Under the pieces are notes generated by a model. The model saw only the letters and a program-made list of their open reading frames with translations. It was not told the DNA's origin and searched no databases. From positions 186,001 through 250,000 of the forward strand of contig NZ_JBDPZD010000005.1 in assembly GCF_039872745.1 (NCBI RefSeq): a DNA stretch of 64,000 nucleotides. The letters run 5' to 3'. Both the position numbers and the translations under genes were made by a program. Shown here one piece after another: positions 9,331 to 18,200 of the stretch (positions within the stretch are counted from its first letter, which is position 1; each line of letters opens with the position of its first letter). The DNA is from Pelomonas paludis (GTDB lineage: Bacteria > Pseudomonadota > Gammaproteobacteria > Burkholderiales > Burkholderiaceae_C).

Positions 9331-10508
9331 TTGGAGAGCAGGCGCATCGCGCTCTCCAGGCCGCTCAGCGTGAGCGGGAACATGCGCTGGCGCACGATCT
9401 GCTGGACGAGGGAGATGCTTTGTCGGTACTGCCAGACGCCCTGGGGTTCAGGGTTGATCCAGGCGTGGTGCGGGAAGGCGTTGACGAGGCGCTGCAGCCA
9501 GTCGGCGCCGGGCTCCTCGTTGTTGGTTTCAACGCTGCCACCGGGCTGCAGGATCTCGTAGGGGCTCATGGTGGCGTCGCCCACGAAGATCAGCTTGTAG
9601 TCGCGGTTGAACTTGTGGATCAGGTCCCAGGTGGAGAGCTTCTCGGCGTAGCGGCGGCGGTTGTTCTTCCACACGTAGTCATAGACGCAGTTGTGGAAGT
9701 AATAGAACTCCAGGTGCTTGAACTCGGCCTTGACGGCGGAGAACAGCTCCTCGACGCGGTGGATGTGCTCGTCCATGGTGCCGCCCACGTCCATCAGCAG
9801 CAGCACCTTGACCTTGTTGTGGCGCTCCGGCTGCATGCGGATGTCGAGCAGGCCGGCGTTGGCGGCGGTGCCGTGGATGGTGCCGTCGAGGTCCAGCTCC
9901 AGCTCGGAGCCCTCCCGCGCAAAGCGGCGCAGGCGGCGCAGCGCGACCTTGATGTTGCGGGTGCCGAGCTCGACGCCGTCGTCATAGTCGCGGTAGGCGC
10001 GTTGCTCCCAGACCTTGACGGCGCTCTTGCTGCCTCCCTTGCCACCGATGCGAATGCCCTGCGGGTTGAACCCGCCGTTGCCGAAGGGGCTGGTGCCGCC
10101 GGTGCCTATCCACTTGCTGCCGCCTTCGTGGCGTTCTTGCTGTTCTTCGAGCCGTTGTTTCAGCGTCTCCATCAGCTCGTCCCAGCCCATCTTCTCGATG
10201 GCAGCTTTTTGCTCTGGCGTGAGTTCGAGATCGAGCGTCTTCTTGAGCCAGTCGAGCGGCACCTCGGTCTTGAAGTCGGTCAGCATCTCGACGCCTTTGA
10301 AGTAGGCGGCAAAGGCGCGGTCGAACTTGTCGAACTGGGTTTCGTCCTTGACCAGGCAGGCGCGGGCCAGGTGATAGAAGTCGTCGATGGAGGCCCAGCC
10401 CTCGGCCCCGATCACCTTGGCCTGCAGGGCTTCGAGCAGGGTCAGGTACTCGGGCACCGTCACCTTGAGCTGGGCGGCGCGCAGGGTGTAGAAAAACTGG
10501 GTGAGCAT
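9327..10508 (-). CDS. VWA domain protein, CoxE-like, MoxR partner
   Basis: A 393-residue cytosolic protein with a C-terminal von Willebrand A fold. The metal-site (MIDAS) motif is modified: LLLMDVGGTMDEH (about residues 240-252) has DxGGT where DxSxS is usual, so metal binding may differ or be lost. VWA proteins of this kind normally act with a MoxR-type AAA+ ATPase in metal insertion or complex assembly. A MoxR gene lies three genes upstream in the same run, which supports that pairing. I chose the ATG at 10508 (MLTQFFYTLRAAQ) because the in-frame sequence before it is proline-rich and overlaps the intergenic region. The substrate is unknown. Confidence 0.85.
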   Translation of the reverse strand: MLTQFFYTLRAAQLKVTVPEYLTLLEALQAKVIGAEGWASIDDFYHLARACLVKDETQFDKFDRAFAAYFKGVEMLTDFKTEVPLDWLKKTLDLELTPEQKAAIEKMGWDELMETLKQRLEEQQERHEGGSKWIGTGGTSPFGNGGFNPQGIRIGGKGGSKSAVKVWEQRAYRDYDDGVELGTRNIKVALRRLRRFAREGSELELDLDGTIHGTAANAGLLDIRMQPERHNKVKVLLLMDVGGTMDEHIHRVEELFSAVKAEFKHLEFYYFHNCVYDYVWKNNRRRYAEKLSTWDLIHKFNRDYKLIFVGDATMSPYEILQPGGSVETNNEEPGADWLQRLVNAFPHHAWINPEPQGVWQYRQSISLVQQIVRQRMFPLTLSGLESAMRLLSK

Positions 10509-10533
10509 GGCGGGGCCGATTTTCCCAGGGCCG

Positions 10534-12540
10534 TCAGCGGCTGCGAGCCTTGGCCTTGGGGGCGTGCAAGGCCAGCCAGTCAAACACCTCGCGGTACCAG
10601 AGGCGGCTGTTGCGCGGCTTCAGGATCCAGTGGTTCTCATCGGGGAACCACACCAGCCGCGCCGGCACGCCCAGGCTTTTGAGCGTGTTGTAGTAGGCCA
10701 GGCCCTGGGCGTCGGGCACGCGGTAGTCCTGCGCGCCATGGCTGACGAGAGTGGGCGTGCGCGCGCCGGCGATGTGGGCGGCAGGGCTCTGGCGGGCGAC
10801 CTGGGCCGGGTCGTCAAAGTAGCGGGCGCCCAGCTCCATGTGGTGCCAGCTGTAGGCGTCGTCGGCATACATGGCCTGCCAGTCGAAGCAGCCGGCGTGG
10901 CAGACATAGGCGCGGTAGCGGCCAGGTGCGACGTGGGCGTTCATCCAGGCCACCATATAGCCGCCATAGCTGCCGCCGGCGGCGCTGATGCGCTTGGCAT
11001 CGACCCAGCGCTGCTGCAGCAGCCAGGTGGTGACGGCTTCGATGTCCTGCAGCTCCAGCTCGCCCCAGCGGTGGGTGATGCTGTCGAGGAAGGCATGGCC
11101 GAAGCTGGAGGAGCCGTGGTAGTTGACGCAGGCGACCACATAGCCTTGCTGGGCAAAGACCTGGTGGTTCCAGCGCCAGTGCCAGCTGTCGCCAAAGCAG
11201 GTGTGCGGGCCGCCGTGGATGAGGTGCAGCACCGGGTACTTGCGGCGCGGGTCAAAGCCCGGCGGCAGGATGAGCCAGGTTTGCACGGGCTCGCCCTGAG
11301 CGCCTTCTATCCAATGCTCCTCGGCCTCGCCAAAGCGGTGGCGTGCGAGCCTCTCGTCGTTGAAGTGCTCGATGCGCAGCGGGCCTTGGTCCGTCAGCAC
11401 CGAGAGGCGAGGGGGGTGGTGCAGGCTGTCGTGCTGGACCACGCAGGTGGTGCCCTGCAGGTCAAACGCGCCCACATGGCCGCCACGGCACAGGCAGTCC
11501 ACCTCGCCGCTGGGCAGGTGCATCTGCCAGAGGTGGCGGCGCCCTTGGTCTTCGGCAGCAAAGACGATGGCGTCGTCCTCGGTCGTCCAGCGCAGCGGGG
11601 CGGCGATGTCGCGGTCCCAGTCGGCGCTGCACAGTGCCCAGTGGCCGCGCTGGTCGAGCACGCCGAGCTGGTTGGGCGCCGTGTGACGGGCGCCTTGGTG
11701 GCTGGCCAGGAAGGCCAGGTAGCGCCCGCTGTGGCTGTAGCGGGGGGCGTCGAAATGCCAGTCGGCGTCCTGCAGCAGCACGCGGTGCTGGCGGTTGCGC
11801 ACCTCGATCTCGGCCAGCGCAAAGCGGTTCTCGCAAGACGGCTCTGGTGCGGGGTCGAAGGCGAAGACGATGCGTTTGCCGTCGGGCGCGATGTCGTAGG
11901 CCTGGGCGCTGTGGTCCATGCGGCCGAGTTCAAGCTTGGTCCCCTCGAAGAGGTCGCGCACGCGGCCGGTTGCGGTGTCGAGCACGTGCAGATGCAGCGC
12001 GCGGCCTTGGGGCAGGTTTTGGTCCCACCAGCGGTAGAGCGTGTGGTCGGTGACGTAGGCGCTTTCCTTGCGCGCGCGCTCGGCCTGCATGCGTGCGGCT
12101 TGCGCGGCGTGCTTCAGCTCGGGCCAGACCCAGGCGGCAAAGGCAATGTGCCGACCATCAGGGAACCACTTGAAGGACTCGATGCCGGTGGGAAGCTCGG
12201 CGGCACGGCGGGCCTCGCCGCCGTCGGGGGCGATCAGGTAGAGCTGGGGATCGGCATCCGGCTTGCCGTCGCTGTGGCGCTTGGCGATGAAGGCGATCAG
12301 GTCGCCACGCGGGCTCCAGTGCGGCGTGTGGTCCTTGTCGCCGGCTTCGGTCAGGCGGCGCGGGCGGCCGCCGAGCGTGGAGAGCAGGTGGAGGCTGCTG
12401 CGGCTGCGGTTGTCCTCCATCGAAGGCTGGCTGACGCAGACCACCGCTTGGCCGCCATCGGGCGAGAGGCTGGGCTCGCCGACGCGGGCCAGGGACCAGA
12501 GGGCATCGGCATCGAAATCAAGGTGCGGGCGAGACGGCAT
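10534..12540 (-). CDS. S9 family peptidase (acylaminoacyl-peptidase/DPP-like)
   Basis: A 668-residue two-domain serine peptidase without a clear signal peptide. Residues 1 to about 400 form a WD40/TolB-like propeller, seen in repeats such as SPDGGQAVV and SPRGDLIAF. The alpha/beta hydrolase domain has the nucleophile elbow GGSYGG (about 521-526), the acid in QDYRVPDAQG and the catalytic His in ENHWI near the C-terminus. The family cleaves short peptides or acylated N-termini. It begins 30 nt after the GNAT gene stop and ends 25 nt before the VWA gene, within the same minus-strand run. The physiological substrate is not evident. Confidence 0.88.
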   Translation of the reverse strand: MPSRPHLDFDADALWSLARVGEPSLSPDGGQAVVCVSQPSMEDNRSRSSLHLLSTLGGRPRRLTEAGDKDHTPHWSPRGDLIAFIAKRHSDGKPDADPQLYLIAPDGGEARRAAELPTGIESFKWFPDGRHIAFAAWVWPELKHAAQAARMQAERARKESAYVTDHTLYRWWDQNLPQGRALHLHVLDTATGRVRDLFEGTKLELGRMDHSAQAYDIAPDGKRIVFAFDPAPEPSCENRFALAEIEVRNRQHRVLLQDADWHFDAPRYSHSGRYLAFLASHQGARHTAPNQLGVLDQRGHWALCSADWDRDIAAPLRWTTEDDAIVFAAEDQGRRHLWQMHLPSGEVDCLCRGGHVGAFDLQGTTCVVQHDSLHHPPRLSVLTDQGPLRIEHFNDERLARHRFGEAEEHWIEGAQGEPVQTWLILPPGFDPRRKYPVLHLIHGGPHTCFGDSWHWRWNHQVFAQQGYVVACVNYHGSSSFGHAFLDSITHRWGELELQDIEAVTTWLLQQRWVDAKRISAAGGSYGGYMVAWMNAHVAPGRYRAYVCHAGCFDWQAMYADDAYSWHHMELGARYFDDPAQVARQSPAAHIAGARTPTLVSHGAQDYRVPDAQGLAYYNTLKSLGVPARLVWFPDENHWILKPRNSRLWYREVFDWLALHAPKAKARSR

Positions 12541-12570
12541 GGGGGAGCCCGAGGGCGAAGCGGTCAGGGG

Positions 12571-13164
12571 TCAGCGCGGCCGGCTCAGCTGCCACTGCAG
12601 GTGGGCCTTGATCTCGGGCCACTCGCCGGCGGTGATGCTGTACATAACGGTGTCACGCACGGTGCCATCACGCCGCAGCGTGTGGTGGCGCAGCACGCCG
12701 TCGCGCTTGGCGCCGAGGCGCTCAATCGCGCGCTGCGAGGCGAGGTTGAAGTTGTCGGTGCGGAAGCCAACGACCTCGGCGTCCAGGGTCTCGAAAGCGT
12801 GAGTGAGCAGCAGCAGCTTGGCGGTGGTGTTGACGGCGCTGCGCTGCACGCGGCGGGCGTACCAGGTCCAGCCGATCTCCAGCCGGTCAATCACCGGGAC
12901 GATGTCGTGATAGCTGGTGCAGCCCAGCACCTTGCCGGTATGGGCGTCCAGCACGGCAAAGGGCAGGCGGTGGCCTTCAGCCAGGCCTTGCAGGGCTTTC
13001 TCGACATAGGCCTGGGTCTCGGCCGGCTTGGGGACGCTGGTGAAGCGCAGGTTCCAGAGCTCGCCATCGGCCGCCGCGCTTTGCAGGCCATCCACGTGGG
13101 CCAGCGACAGGGGCACGAGCCGGAGGTGCTCCGACTCCAGCGTCACGGGTTGCACGTCCAGCAT
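12571..13164 (-). CDS. GNAT N-acetyltransferase (RimJ/RimL type)
   Basis: A 197-residue acetyltransferase of the RimJ/RimL (Acetyltransf_3) group. It has the opening LESEHLRLVPLSLAHVD, a GKVLGCTSY strand, the DRLEIGWTWY strand, and the C-terminal signature RAIERLGAKRDGVLR that contacts the acetyl-CoA pantetheine. Related proteins acetylate ribosomal-protein N-termini or small molecules; the target here is unknown. The start codon overlaps the stop of the upstream MoxR gene by one base (TGATG), so expression is probably coupled. Confidence 0.87.
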   Translation of the reverse strand: MLDVQPVTLESEHLRLVPLSLAHVDGLQSAAADGELWNLRFTSVPKPAETQAYVEKALQGLAEGHRLPFAVLDAHTGKVLGCTSYHDIVPVIDRLEIGWTWYARRVQRSAVNTTAKLLLLTHAFETLDAEVVGFRTDNFNLASQRAIERLGAKRDGVLRHHTLRRDGTVRDTVMYSITAGEWPEIKAHLQWQLSRPR

Positions 13165-14027
13165 CAGCGGTTGGCCCTTTGCATGAACACGAGTTTTTCA
13201 AAGAGGCTCAGGTCCTGCTCGTTCTTGAGCAAGGCGCCCACCAGGGGCGGCACGCTGACCTTGCCGTCCTCGCTGCCGAGCGATGCAGCGGCGATGTCCT
13301 CGGCCAGCAGCAGGCGGATCCAGTCCACCAGCTCCGAGGTGCTGGGCTTCTTCTTGAGGCCGGGCAGGGCGCGCACGTCGTAGAAGCTCTTGAGCGCAGC
13401 GGCCAGCAGCTCGCCTTTGAGGTCGGGGAAGTGGACCTTGACGATGCGCGTCATGGTCTCGGCGTCGGGGAAGCGGATGTAGTGAAAGAAGCAGCGGCGC
13501 AGGAAGGCGTCGGGCAGTTCTTTCTCGTTGTTCGAGGTGATGACGACCAGCGGCTGGTGGCGCGCCTTGATGAGTTGCCGCGTCTCGTAGACGTAGAACT
13601 CCATGCGGTCGATCTCGCGCAGCAGGTCGTTCGGGAACTCGATGTCGGCCTTGTCGATCTCGTCGATCAGCAGGACCACGGGCACCTCGCTGTCAAAGGC
13701 CTGCCAGAGCACACCTTTGACGATGTAGTTATCGATGTGGCGCACGCGCTCACTGCCTTCGATGCCCGCCACATTGGCCATTTGCGAGTCCCGCAGCCGG
13801 CTGACGGCGTCGTACTCGTAGAGGCCCTGCTGTGCCTTGGTGGTGCTCTTGATATGCCACTGCATCAGCGGCATGCCGAGCGCCTTGGCAACCTCCTCGG
13901 CCAGCAGCGTCTTGCCGGTGCCGGGTTCGCCCTTGATGAGCAGCGGCCTTTGCAAGGTGGCGGCTGCATTGACGGCCAGCATCAGGTCTGGCGTTGCAAC
14001 GTAGTGGTCGGAACCCTGGAATTTCAT
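13164..14027 (-). CDS. MoxR-family AAA+ ATPase
   Basis: A 287-residue AAA+ ATPase with Walker A GEPGTGKT (about 34-41), Walker B VVLLIDEIDKAD (about 110-121), and the sensor region VVITSNNEKELPDAFLRRC. This is the MoxR clade, chaperone-like ATPases that work with VWA-domain proteins; one is encoded three genes downstream. It is the first gene of the minus-strand run ending at the GH2 gene. The ATG at 14027 is the only methionine just before the conserved N-terminus (MKFQGSDHYVATP); the open frame extends upstream into cytochrome c4 but is not coding there. It diverges from the cytochrome c4 gene across 117 bp. Confidence 0.92.
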   Translation of the reverse strand: MKFQGSDHYVATPDLMLAVNAAATLQRPLLIKGEPGTGKTLLAEEVAKALGMPLMQWHIKSTTKAQQGLYEYDAVSRLRDSQMANVAGIEGSERVRHIDNYIVKGVLWQAFDSEVPVVLLIDEIDKADIEFPNDLLREIDRMEFYVYETRQLIKARHQPLVVITSNNEKELPDAFLRRCFFHYIRFPDAETMTRIVKVHFPDLKGELLAAALKSFYDVRALPGLKKKPSTSELVDWIRLLLAEDIAAASLGSEDGKVSVPPLVGALLKNEQDLSLFEKLVFMQRANR

Positions 14028-14107
14028 GGGTACGGCAAGCCCTCGGGGTCGGAAAACCAGTATAGGAGGCTGTCGGGCTTTGGGCCGGGGGCTCCTAGGT
14101 GCCACCC

Positions 14108-14113
14108 TATAAT
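14108..14113 (+). promoter_or_regulatory. Consensus -10 element upstream of cytochrome c4
   Basis: A perfect TATAAT lies 31 nt before the cytochrome c4 start codon in the 117 bp divergent intergenic region. I do not see a good -35 at normal spacing. A weaker TATACT on the opposite strand (14060-14065) could serve the MoxR gene. Confidence 0.5.
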
Positions 14114-14144
14114 TCCGGCCGCTTAAGACTGGACCCCTGGCACC

Positions 14145-14789
14145 ATGAAACAACTCTTGAAGATTTCGCTCGTCCTGGCTGCGTTGGCTGGAAGCTTTTC
14201 CGTGCAAGCGCAGGATGTGAAGGCGGGCGAGAAGAAGATCGCCATGTGCATCGGCTGCCATGGCATCGTCGGCTACCAAGCCACCTTCCCCGAGATCTAC
14301 AAGGTGCCGATGATTGCGGGGCAGAACGCCAAGTACATCGTCTCCGCCCTGCAGGCCTATGCCAAGGGTGACCGCAAGCACCCGACCATGCGCGGGATCG
14401 CGCAGTCCCTGAGTGAGCAGGACATGGCCGACGTGTCCGCGTACTACGAGCAGCAGGCCAAGGCCCCTGCCGCGCCCGACACAGCCTCCGCCGCCCCTGA
14501 GGCCGTGGCCAAGCTGCTGGAAAAGGGCGCTTGCGCGTCCTGCCACGGTGCCAACTTCAGCAAGCCCATCGACGGCGCCTACCCCAAGCTGGCCGGCCAG
14601 CACGCCGACTACCTGGCCGCTGCGCTGCGTGCCTACAAGACCGAGGGCAACCCCAACGTCGGTCGTGGCAACGCCATCATGGCCGGCCAGGTCAAGCAGT
14701 TCAGCAACGCTGAGCTGAAGAGCATCGCCGCCTACCTGGCCAGCCTGCCGTCCGAACTCAAGACCGTGCCGCAGAGCAAGTTCCGCTGA
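14145..14789 (+). CDS. Cytochrome c4-type dihaem protein
   Basis: A 214-residue periplasmic cytochrome. It has a Sec signal peptide (about 1-22, ending VQAQ) and two cytochrome c domains with CIGCH (about 35-39) and CASCH (about 128-132). Distal methionines are likely in the HPTMRGIAQ and NAIMAGQVKQ segments. Known family role: electron transfer to terminal oxidases such as cbb3. The two-domain layout and length fit cytochrome c4. It has its own promoter and terminator, so it is probably monocistronic. Confidence 0.92.
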   Translation: MKQLLKISLVLAALAGSFSVQAQDVKAGEKKIAMCIGCHGIVGYQATFPEIYKVPMIAGQNAKYIVSALQAYAKGDRKHPTMRGIAQSLSEQDMADVSAYYEQQAKAPAAPDTASAAPEAVAKLLEKGACASCHGANFSKPIDGAYPKLAGQHADYLAAALRAYKTEGNPNVGRGNAIMAGQVKQFSNAELKSIAAYLASLPSELKTVPQSKFR

Positions 14790-14810
14790 CACCTGCGCGA
14801 CACCGCGAAA

Positions 14811-14839
14811 AAACCGCCTCGGACGAGGCGGTTTTTTTT
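14811..14839 (+). terminator. Rho-independent terminator after cytochrome c4
   Basis: A 10 bp stem (AAACCGCCTC / GAGGCGGTTT, loop GGAC) is followed by eight T. The A run on the other side means it could also work on the minus strand. Confidence 0.92.
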
Positions 14840-14910
14840 CGCGTTTCTGGTGCATGGCTCAGGCCATGGCCCTGCCGACTTCAGGGTCTGAAGGCCATAC
14901 TGCCCGACCA

Positions 14911-16161
14911 ATGCTGAAGCGGATCGCGACCTCTGACGTTAAGTTGGGCATGTACCTTCACTCGATGGAGGGTGCTTGGCTGTCCCATCCCTTTTGGCGC
15001 ACGCGTTTCGTGCTGGCGGACCCGGCAGACCTCGTGGCGCTCAAGGCCAGCGCCGTCCAGGCGGTGTGGATTGATGCGTCCAAGGGTGCCGATGTGGCAG
15101 ACCCTGAGCCCGCCAAACCTTCGCCGCAGCGGTCACCGCCCCCATCCCCGGTTTCTGCCCCAGCCCCTGCGGCTGCGCCGGCTCCCGCGCCGCGCCCACC
15201 CGAGGCGCGCACTTCGATCGAATCCGAGTTCGAGCGCGCCGCCCAGGTGCTGAACCGTTCGCGCGTGGCCGTCACGGCCATGTTCAACGAGGCACGGCTG
15301 GGCAAGGCCGTGGACACTGAGCGCTGCCTGCCCATCGTGGACGAAGTGGCCGGTTCAGTGGCGCGCAACCCGGCGGCCTTCATGTCGCTGGCGCGGCTCA
15401 AGAACAAGGACGACTACACCTATATGCACTCGGTCGCCGTGTGCGCGCTGATGGTGGGTCTGGCCCGGCAGTTGGGCCTGAATGAGGAACAAACCCGCGA
15501 GGCGGGGCTGGCGGGCCTGCTGCACGACATCGGCAAGATGGCGATGCCGCTTGAAATCCTCAACAAGGCAGGATCGCTGACGGACGCTGAGTTCGACGTC
15601 ATCCGCAGCCACCCGGAGCGTGGCTACGAAATGCTCAAGGGCAGCGAGGGCGTGACCGAAGGCGCACTCGACGTGGCCCTGCACCATCACGAGAAGATGG
15701 ACGGCACCGGCTACCCGCATGCGCTGGCCGGCGACAAGCTCAGCCTGCTGGCCCGCATGGGCGCGGTGTGCGACGTCTATGACGCCATCACCTCGTCGCG
15801 GCCCTACAAGGCGGCGTGGGACCCGGCGGGTTCCATCCAGCGCATGGCGCAGTGGCAGGGCCACTTCGACAGCAATGTGTTCTCGGCCTTTGTGCGCTGC
15901 GTAGGCATCTACCCGGTGGGCACCCTGGTGCGCCTGCAGTCCGGCCGCCTGGCGGTGGTGCTGGACCAGAACCCGGCTGCGCTGGTGTCGCCCCGTGTGA
16001 AGGTGTTCTTCTCGACCAAGTCGAACATGCCGATCCCGATCACCACGATCGACCTCGCCGCCCAGGGCGTGACGGACAAGATCGTTGGCCGCGAGCCGCC
16101 CGAGAACTTCGGCTTCAAGCACCTGGACGACCTCTGGAAGCCGGCCCTGCCAGGGCGCTGA
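14911..16161 (+). CDS. HD-GYP domain protein with DUF3391 N-terminus
   Basis: A 416-residue cytosolic protein, probably a cyclic-di-GMP phosphodiesterase. The N-terminal segment (LKRIATSDVKLGMYLHSMEG) is the DUF3391 domain usual in this architecture. A proline/alanine-rich linker (about 75-108) leads to an HD-GYP domain with HDIGK (about 205-209), HHEKMDGTGYP (about 258-268) and the DVYDAITSSRPYK motif, so the metal and GYP-loop residues look intact. I chose the ATG at 14911 because it opens the conserved domain; the ATG at 14854 follows directly on the cytochrome c4 terminator and would add a non-conserved leader. No partner cyclase is nearby. Confidence 0.9.
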   Translation: MLKRIATSDVKLGMYLHSMEGAWLSHPFWRTRFVLADPADLVALKASAVQAVWIDASKGADVADPEPAKPSPQRSPPPSPVSAPAPAAAPAPAPRPPEARTSIESEFERAAQVLNRSRVAVTAMFNEARLGKAVDTERCLPIVDEVAGSVARNPAAFMSLARLKNKDDYTYMHSVAVCALMVGLARQLGLNEEQTREAGLAGLLHDIGKMAMPLEILNKAGSLTDAEFDVIRSHPERGYEMLKGSEGVTEGALDVALHHHEKMDGTGYPHALAGDKLSLLARMGAVCDVYDAITSSRPYKAAWDPAGSIQRMAQWQGHFDSNVFSAFVRCVGIYPVGTLVRLQSGRLAVVLDQNPAALVSPRVKVFFSTKSNMPIPITTIDLAAQGVTDKIVGREPPENFGFKHLDDLWKPALPGR

Positions 16162-16258
16162 GACAGCCCCCGACACGGCCTTCTGAGCCCCTTCTGCGGG
16201 GCAGTTTCAAGCATCGACACCGCCGGGTTCGGCAGACACTTTGCGCATGTGCGCCTTG

Positions 16259-18190
16259 ATGTCCCGCCCCCTCGTCTTGCTTGTCCTGACCGCCGGCCTG
16301 CTGGCCGCCTGTGGAGGCGGTGGCGGGGGAGGCAGCAGCAGCAACAACGGTGGCAGCGGCGACACGCCCGCCGTGCTGGCTGGTGTGGCCGCCACGGGCG
16401 CGCCCTTGGTCAGCGCCAAGGTCACCGTGCTGGACGGCAAGGGCGCGAGCATCGGCACTGCCACCACGCACGGCAGCGATGGCAGCTACCGCATCACCCT
16501 GCCCACCAGCGCGCCCACGGGGCCGCTTTTTGTGCAGGTGGCGGGTCTGGATGCCGCGGGCAGCCCGCAGCTGATGTTCTCCGCCGTGCCCACCGTCTCG
16601 GCCAATATGGTGGCGCACCTCACGCCGCTGACCACCGCCACGGTCGCGCTGGCCTTGGGTACCGAGCCCGGCCCGGTGTTCGCTCAGGCGGCGACTGACA
16701 GCTCGGCCCTGCCCAAGCTCGCCAGCAATGCGGCGGCCGCCCAGGAGTTTCTCAAGTCCCTGCTCAAGACCCAGTTCTCCGACCTCAAGATCACCGACCC
16801 CAAGACGCTGGACCTGCTGGCCGACGCCAGCTTTGCCGCCAACAAGGGCGCGCACGACCTGCTGATCGAGAGCGTCCGCGTGGATCTGGCGCGCAGCAGC
16901 CGCAACGTCCCGTTGCTGCAGTTGGCCAACAAGTTCATCGGCGGCCTGACACCCGAGGTGGTGGTGGACCTCAGCACCGCGCAGACCGAACTGGCCAAGA
17001 CCGGCGGCACACCGGTCAACGCCATCCTGTCCACTCTGAAGGCCACGACCAGCGCTACCTCGGTGCTGGGCAACCTGGGGGCGCTTGACGACATGACGGC
17101 CGCGCTCAACCAGCTGATCGCCACTGGCCCGGACGCCGGCACGCTCACGGCCCACCCCCAGCTCAGCGCCTACGACAAACACAACGGCGCCTTGGTGGGT
17201 GACATGGTCACCCGGCTGTACGACATGTCGCGCGCCAACCGCCAGTTCGGCCGCATGCAGACCCTGGGCTGCGCCGACGACGCACCCAGCGCCGGTGCCT
17301 GCAGCCGCGTGTTGGTGGCGGCGCCGGTGATCGACGCCTCGGGCACGGTGATCGACCATGTCCTCGACGCCGTGACCTACAGCAAGACCTCGATCACCAC
17401 CAACAAGTGGAACCTGATCGGCAATGGCAAGAAGCTGGCCGTGACGGTGAGCCCCCTGGCCTATATCGGCTACGAGGCCGACGGCACGCTCAGCAGCTCC
17501 CTGGTGCCCAACCCCGGCATCGGCCTGCTGGCCGACATCCAGGCTCAAAAGCCCGACCCCAGCATCCCCACCAACCCGCCCGTCAAGCTGATGGACACTG
17601 CCACGCTGCAAATGCCCGGCGGCTTCAGCATCGCCTTCGGCTACTGCAACCGGCCATCGATGTGCATCTCCAGCACGCCGGGCACGACCAGCCTCATCCC
17701 CACCGGCGGCATTGGCGACGTGGCCATCCAGCGCGCGGCGGTGGGCTGGGTGGGCAGTGCCGACACCGTGCGCGGCGCGTTCTTCAGGGCCAGCTACACC
17801 ACCGGCGGCGCTGCCGAGGTGCGGCCGGTCTACCTGCGGTCCGACGTGCTGTCAGACCCGGCGCGGGCGCGCTTCCCGACGCTGGACGGCGGCCTGAGCA
17901 GCACCAAGCCTTTGAAAGCGGGCGACCTGCAATCCGGCACCCTCGCCATCGCCTGGCAAAGCTGGGCCACGGCCAACCCCGACATGCGTTTGATCGAGAT
18001 CCGCCGCGTCTACGCCCCCAGCACCGGCAGCCCGACGGTCACCAACACCACCGTGCCGCTACCGCCCACGGCCAAGGCCACCCTCACCGGCGCTTTCACG
18101 CCCGTGGCTGCGGTGCGCAGCGAACTGTGGCTGGGTGCCATCGACGGGCAGGGGCGCCGCTACTACACGCGCTATCTGGCAGCGCCGTGA
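16259..18190 (+). CDS. Putative lipoprotein with carboxypeptidase-regulatory-like fold
   Basis: A 643-residue protein with a lipoprotein signal peptide; the lipobox LAAC is followed by a glycine/serine-rich tether, so it is probably membrane-anchored and exposed to the periplasm or surface. Residues about 40-100 (VAATGAPLVSAKVTVLDGKG, then DGSYRITLP) resemble a carboxypeptidase-regulatory/transthyretin-like beta sandwich. The rest matches no family I can name. I chose the ATG at 16259 (MSRPLVLL) for a normal signal peptide; an in-frame ATG lies 18 nt upstream. It converges on the beta-helix protein gene, with 10 nt between their stops. Function unknown. Confidence 0.8.
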   Translation: MSRPLVLLVLTAGLLAACGGGGGGGSSSNNGGSGDTPAVLAGVAATGAPLVSAKVTVLDGKGASIGTATTHGSDGSYRITLPTSAPTGPLFVQVAGLDAAGSPQLMFSAVPTVSANMVAHLTPLTTATVALALGTEPGPVFAQAATDSSALPKLASNAAAAQEFLKSLLKTQFSDLKITDPKTLDLLADASFAANKGAHDLLIESVRVDLARSSRNVPLLQLANKFIGGLTPEVVVDLSTAQTELAKTGGTPVNAILSTLKATTSATSVLGNLGALDDMTAALNQLIATGPDAGTLTAHPQLSAYDKHNGALVGDMVTRLYDMSRANRQFGRMQTLGCADDAPSAGACSRVLVAAPVIDASGTVIDHVLDAVTYSKTSITTNKWNLIGNGKKLAVTVSPLAYIGYEADGTLSSSLVPNPGIGLLADIQAQKPDPSIPTNPPVKLMDTATLQMPGGFSIAFGYCNRPSMCISSTPGTTSLIPTGGIGDVAIQRAAVGWVGSADTVRGAFFRASYTTGGAAEVRPVYLRSDVLSDPARARFPTLDGGLSSTKPLKAGDLQSGTLAIAWQSWATANPDMRLIEIRRVYAPSTGSPTVTNTTVPLPPTAKATLTGAFTPVAAVRSELWLGAIDGQGRRYYTRYLAAP

Positions 18191-18200
18191 GGGGGGGGCA

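Noticed and set aside
10501..13383. A very long plus-strand open frame (960 codons) opposite the S9 peptidase and GNAT
   Set aside because: It is antisense to clear family members and has no motif; high GC removes stop codons. The same holds for 3507-5204, 5892-7352, 7537-9561, 42474-44144 and 53127-56522 (plus), and 16115-17611, 22017-23843, 37470-38942, 44281-45795 and 46409-47827 (minus).
14028..14855. Extension of the MoxR frame upstream to 14855 as one 563-residue protein
   Set aside because: The extra 276 residues run antisense through cytochrome c4, while the AAA+ domain begins at the ATG at 14027.
16187..16202. Terminator after the HD-GYP gene
   Set aside because: Only a 5 bp stem and no T run, so too weak to call.
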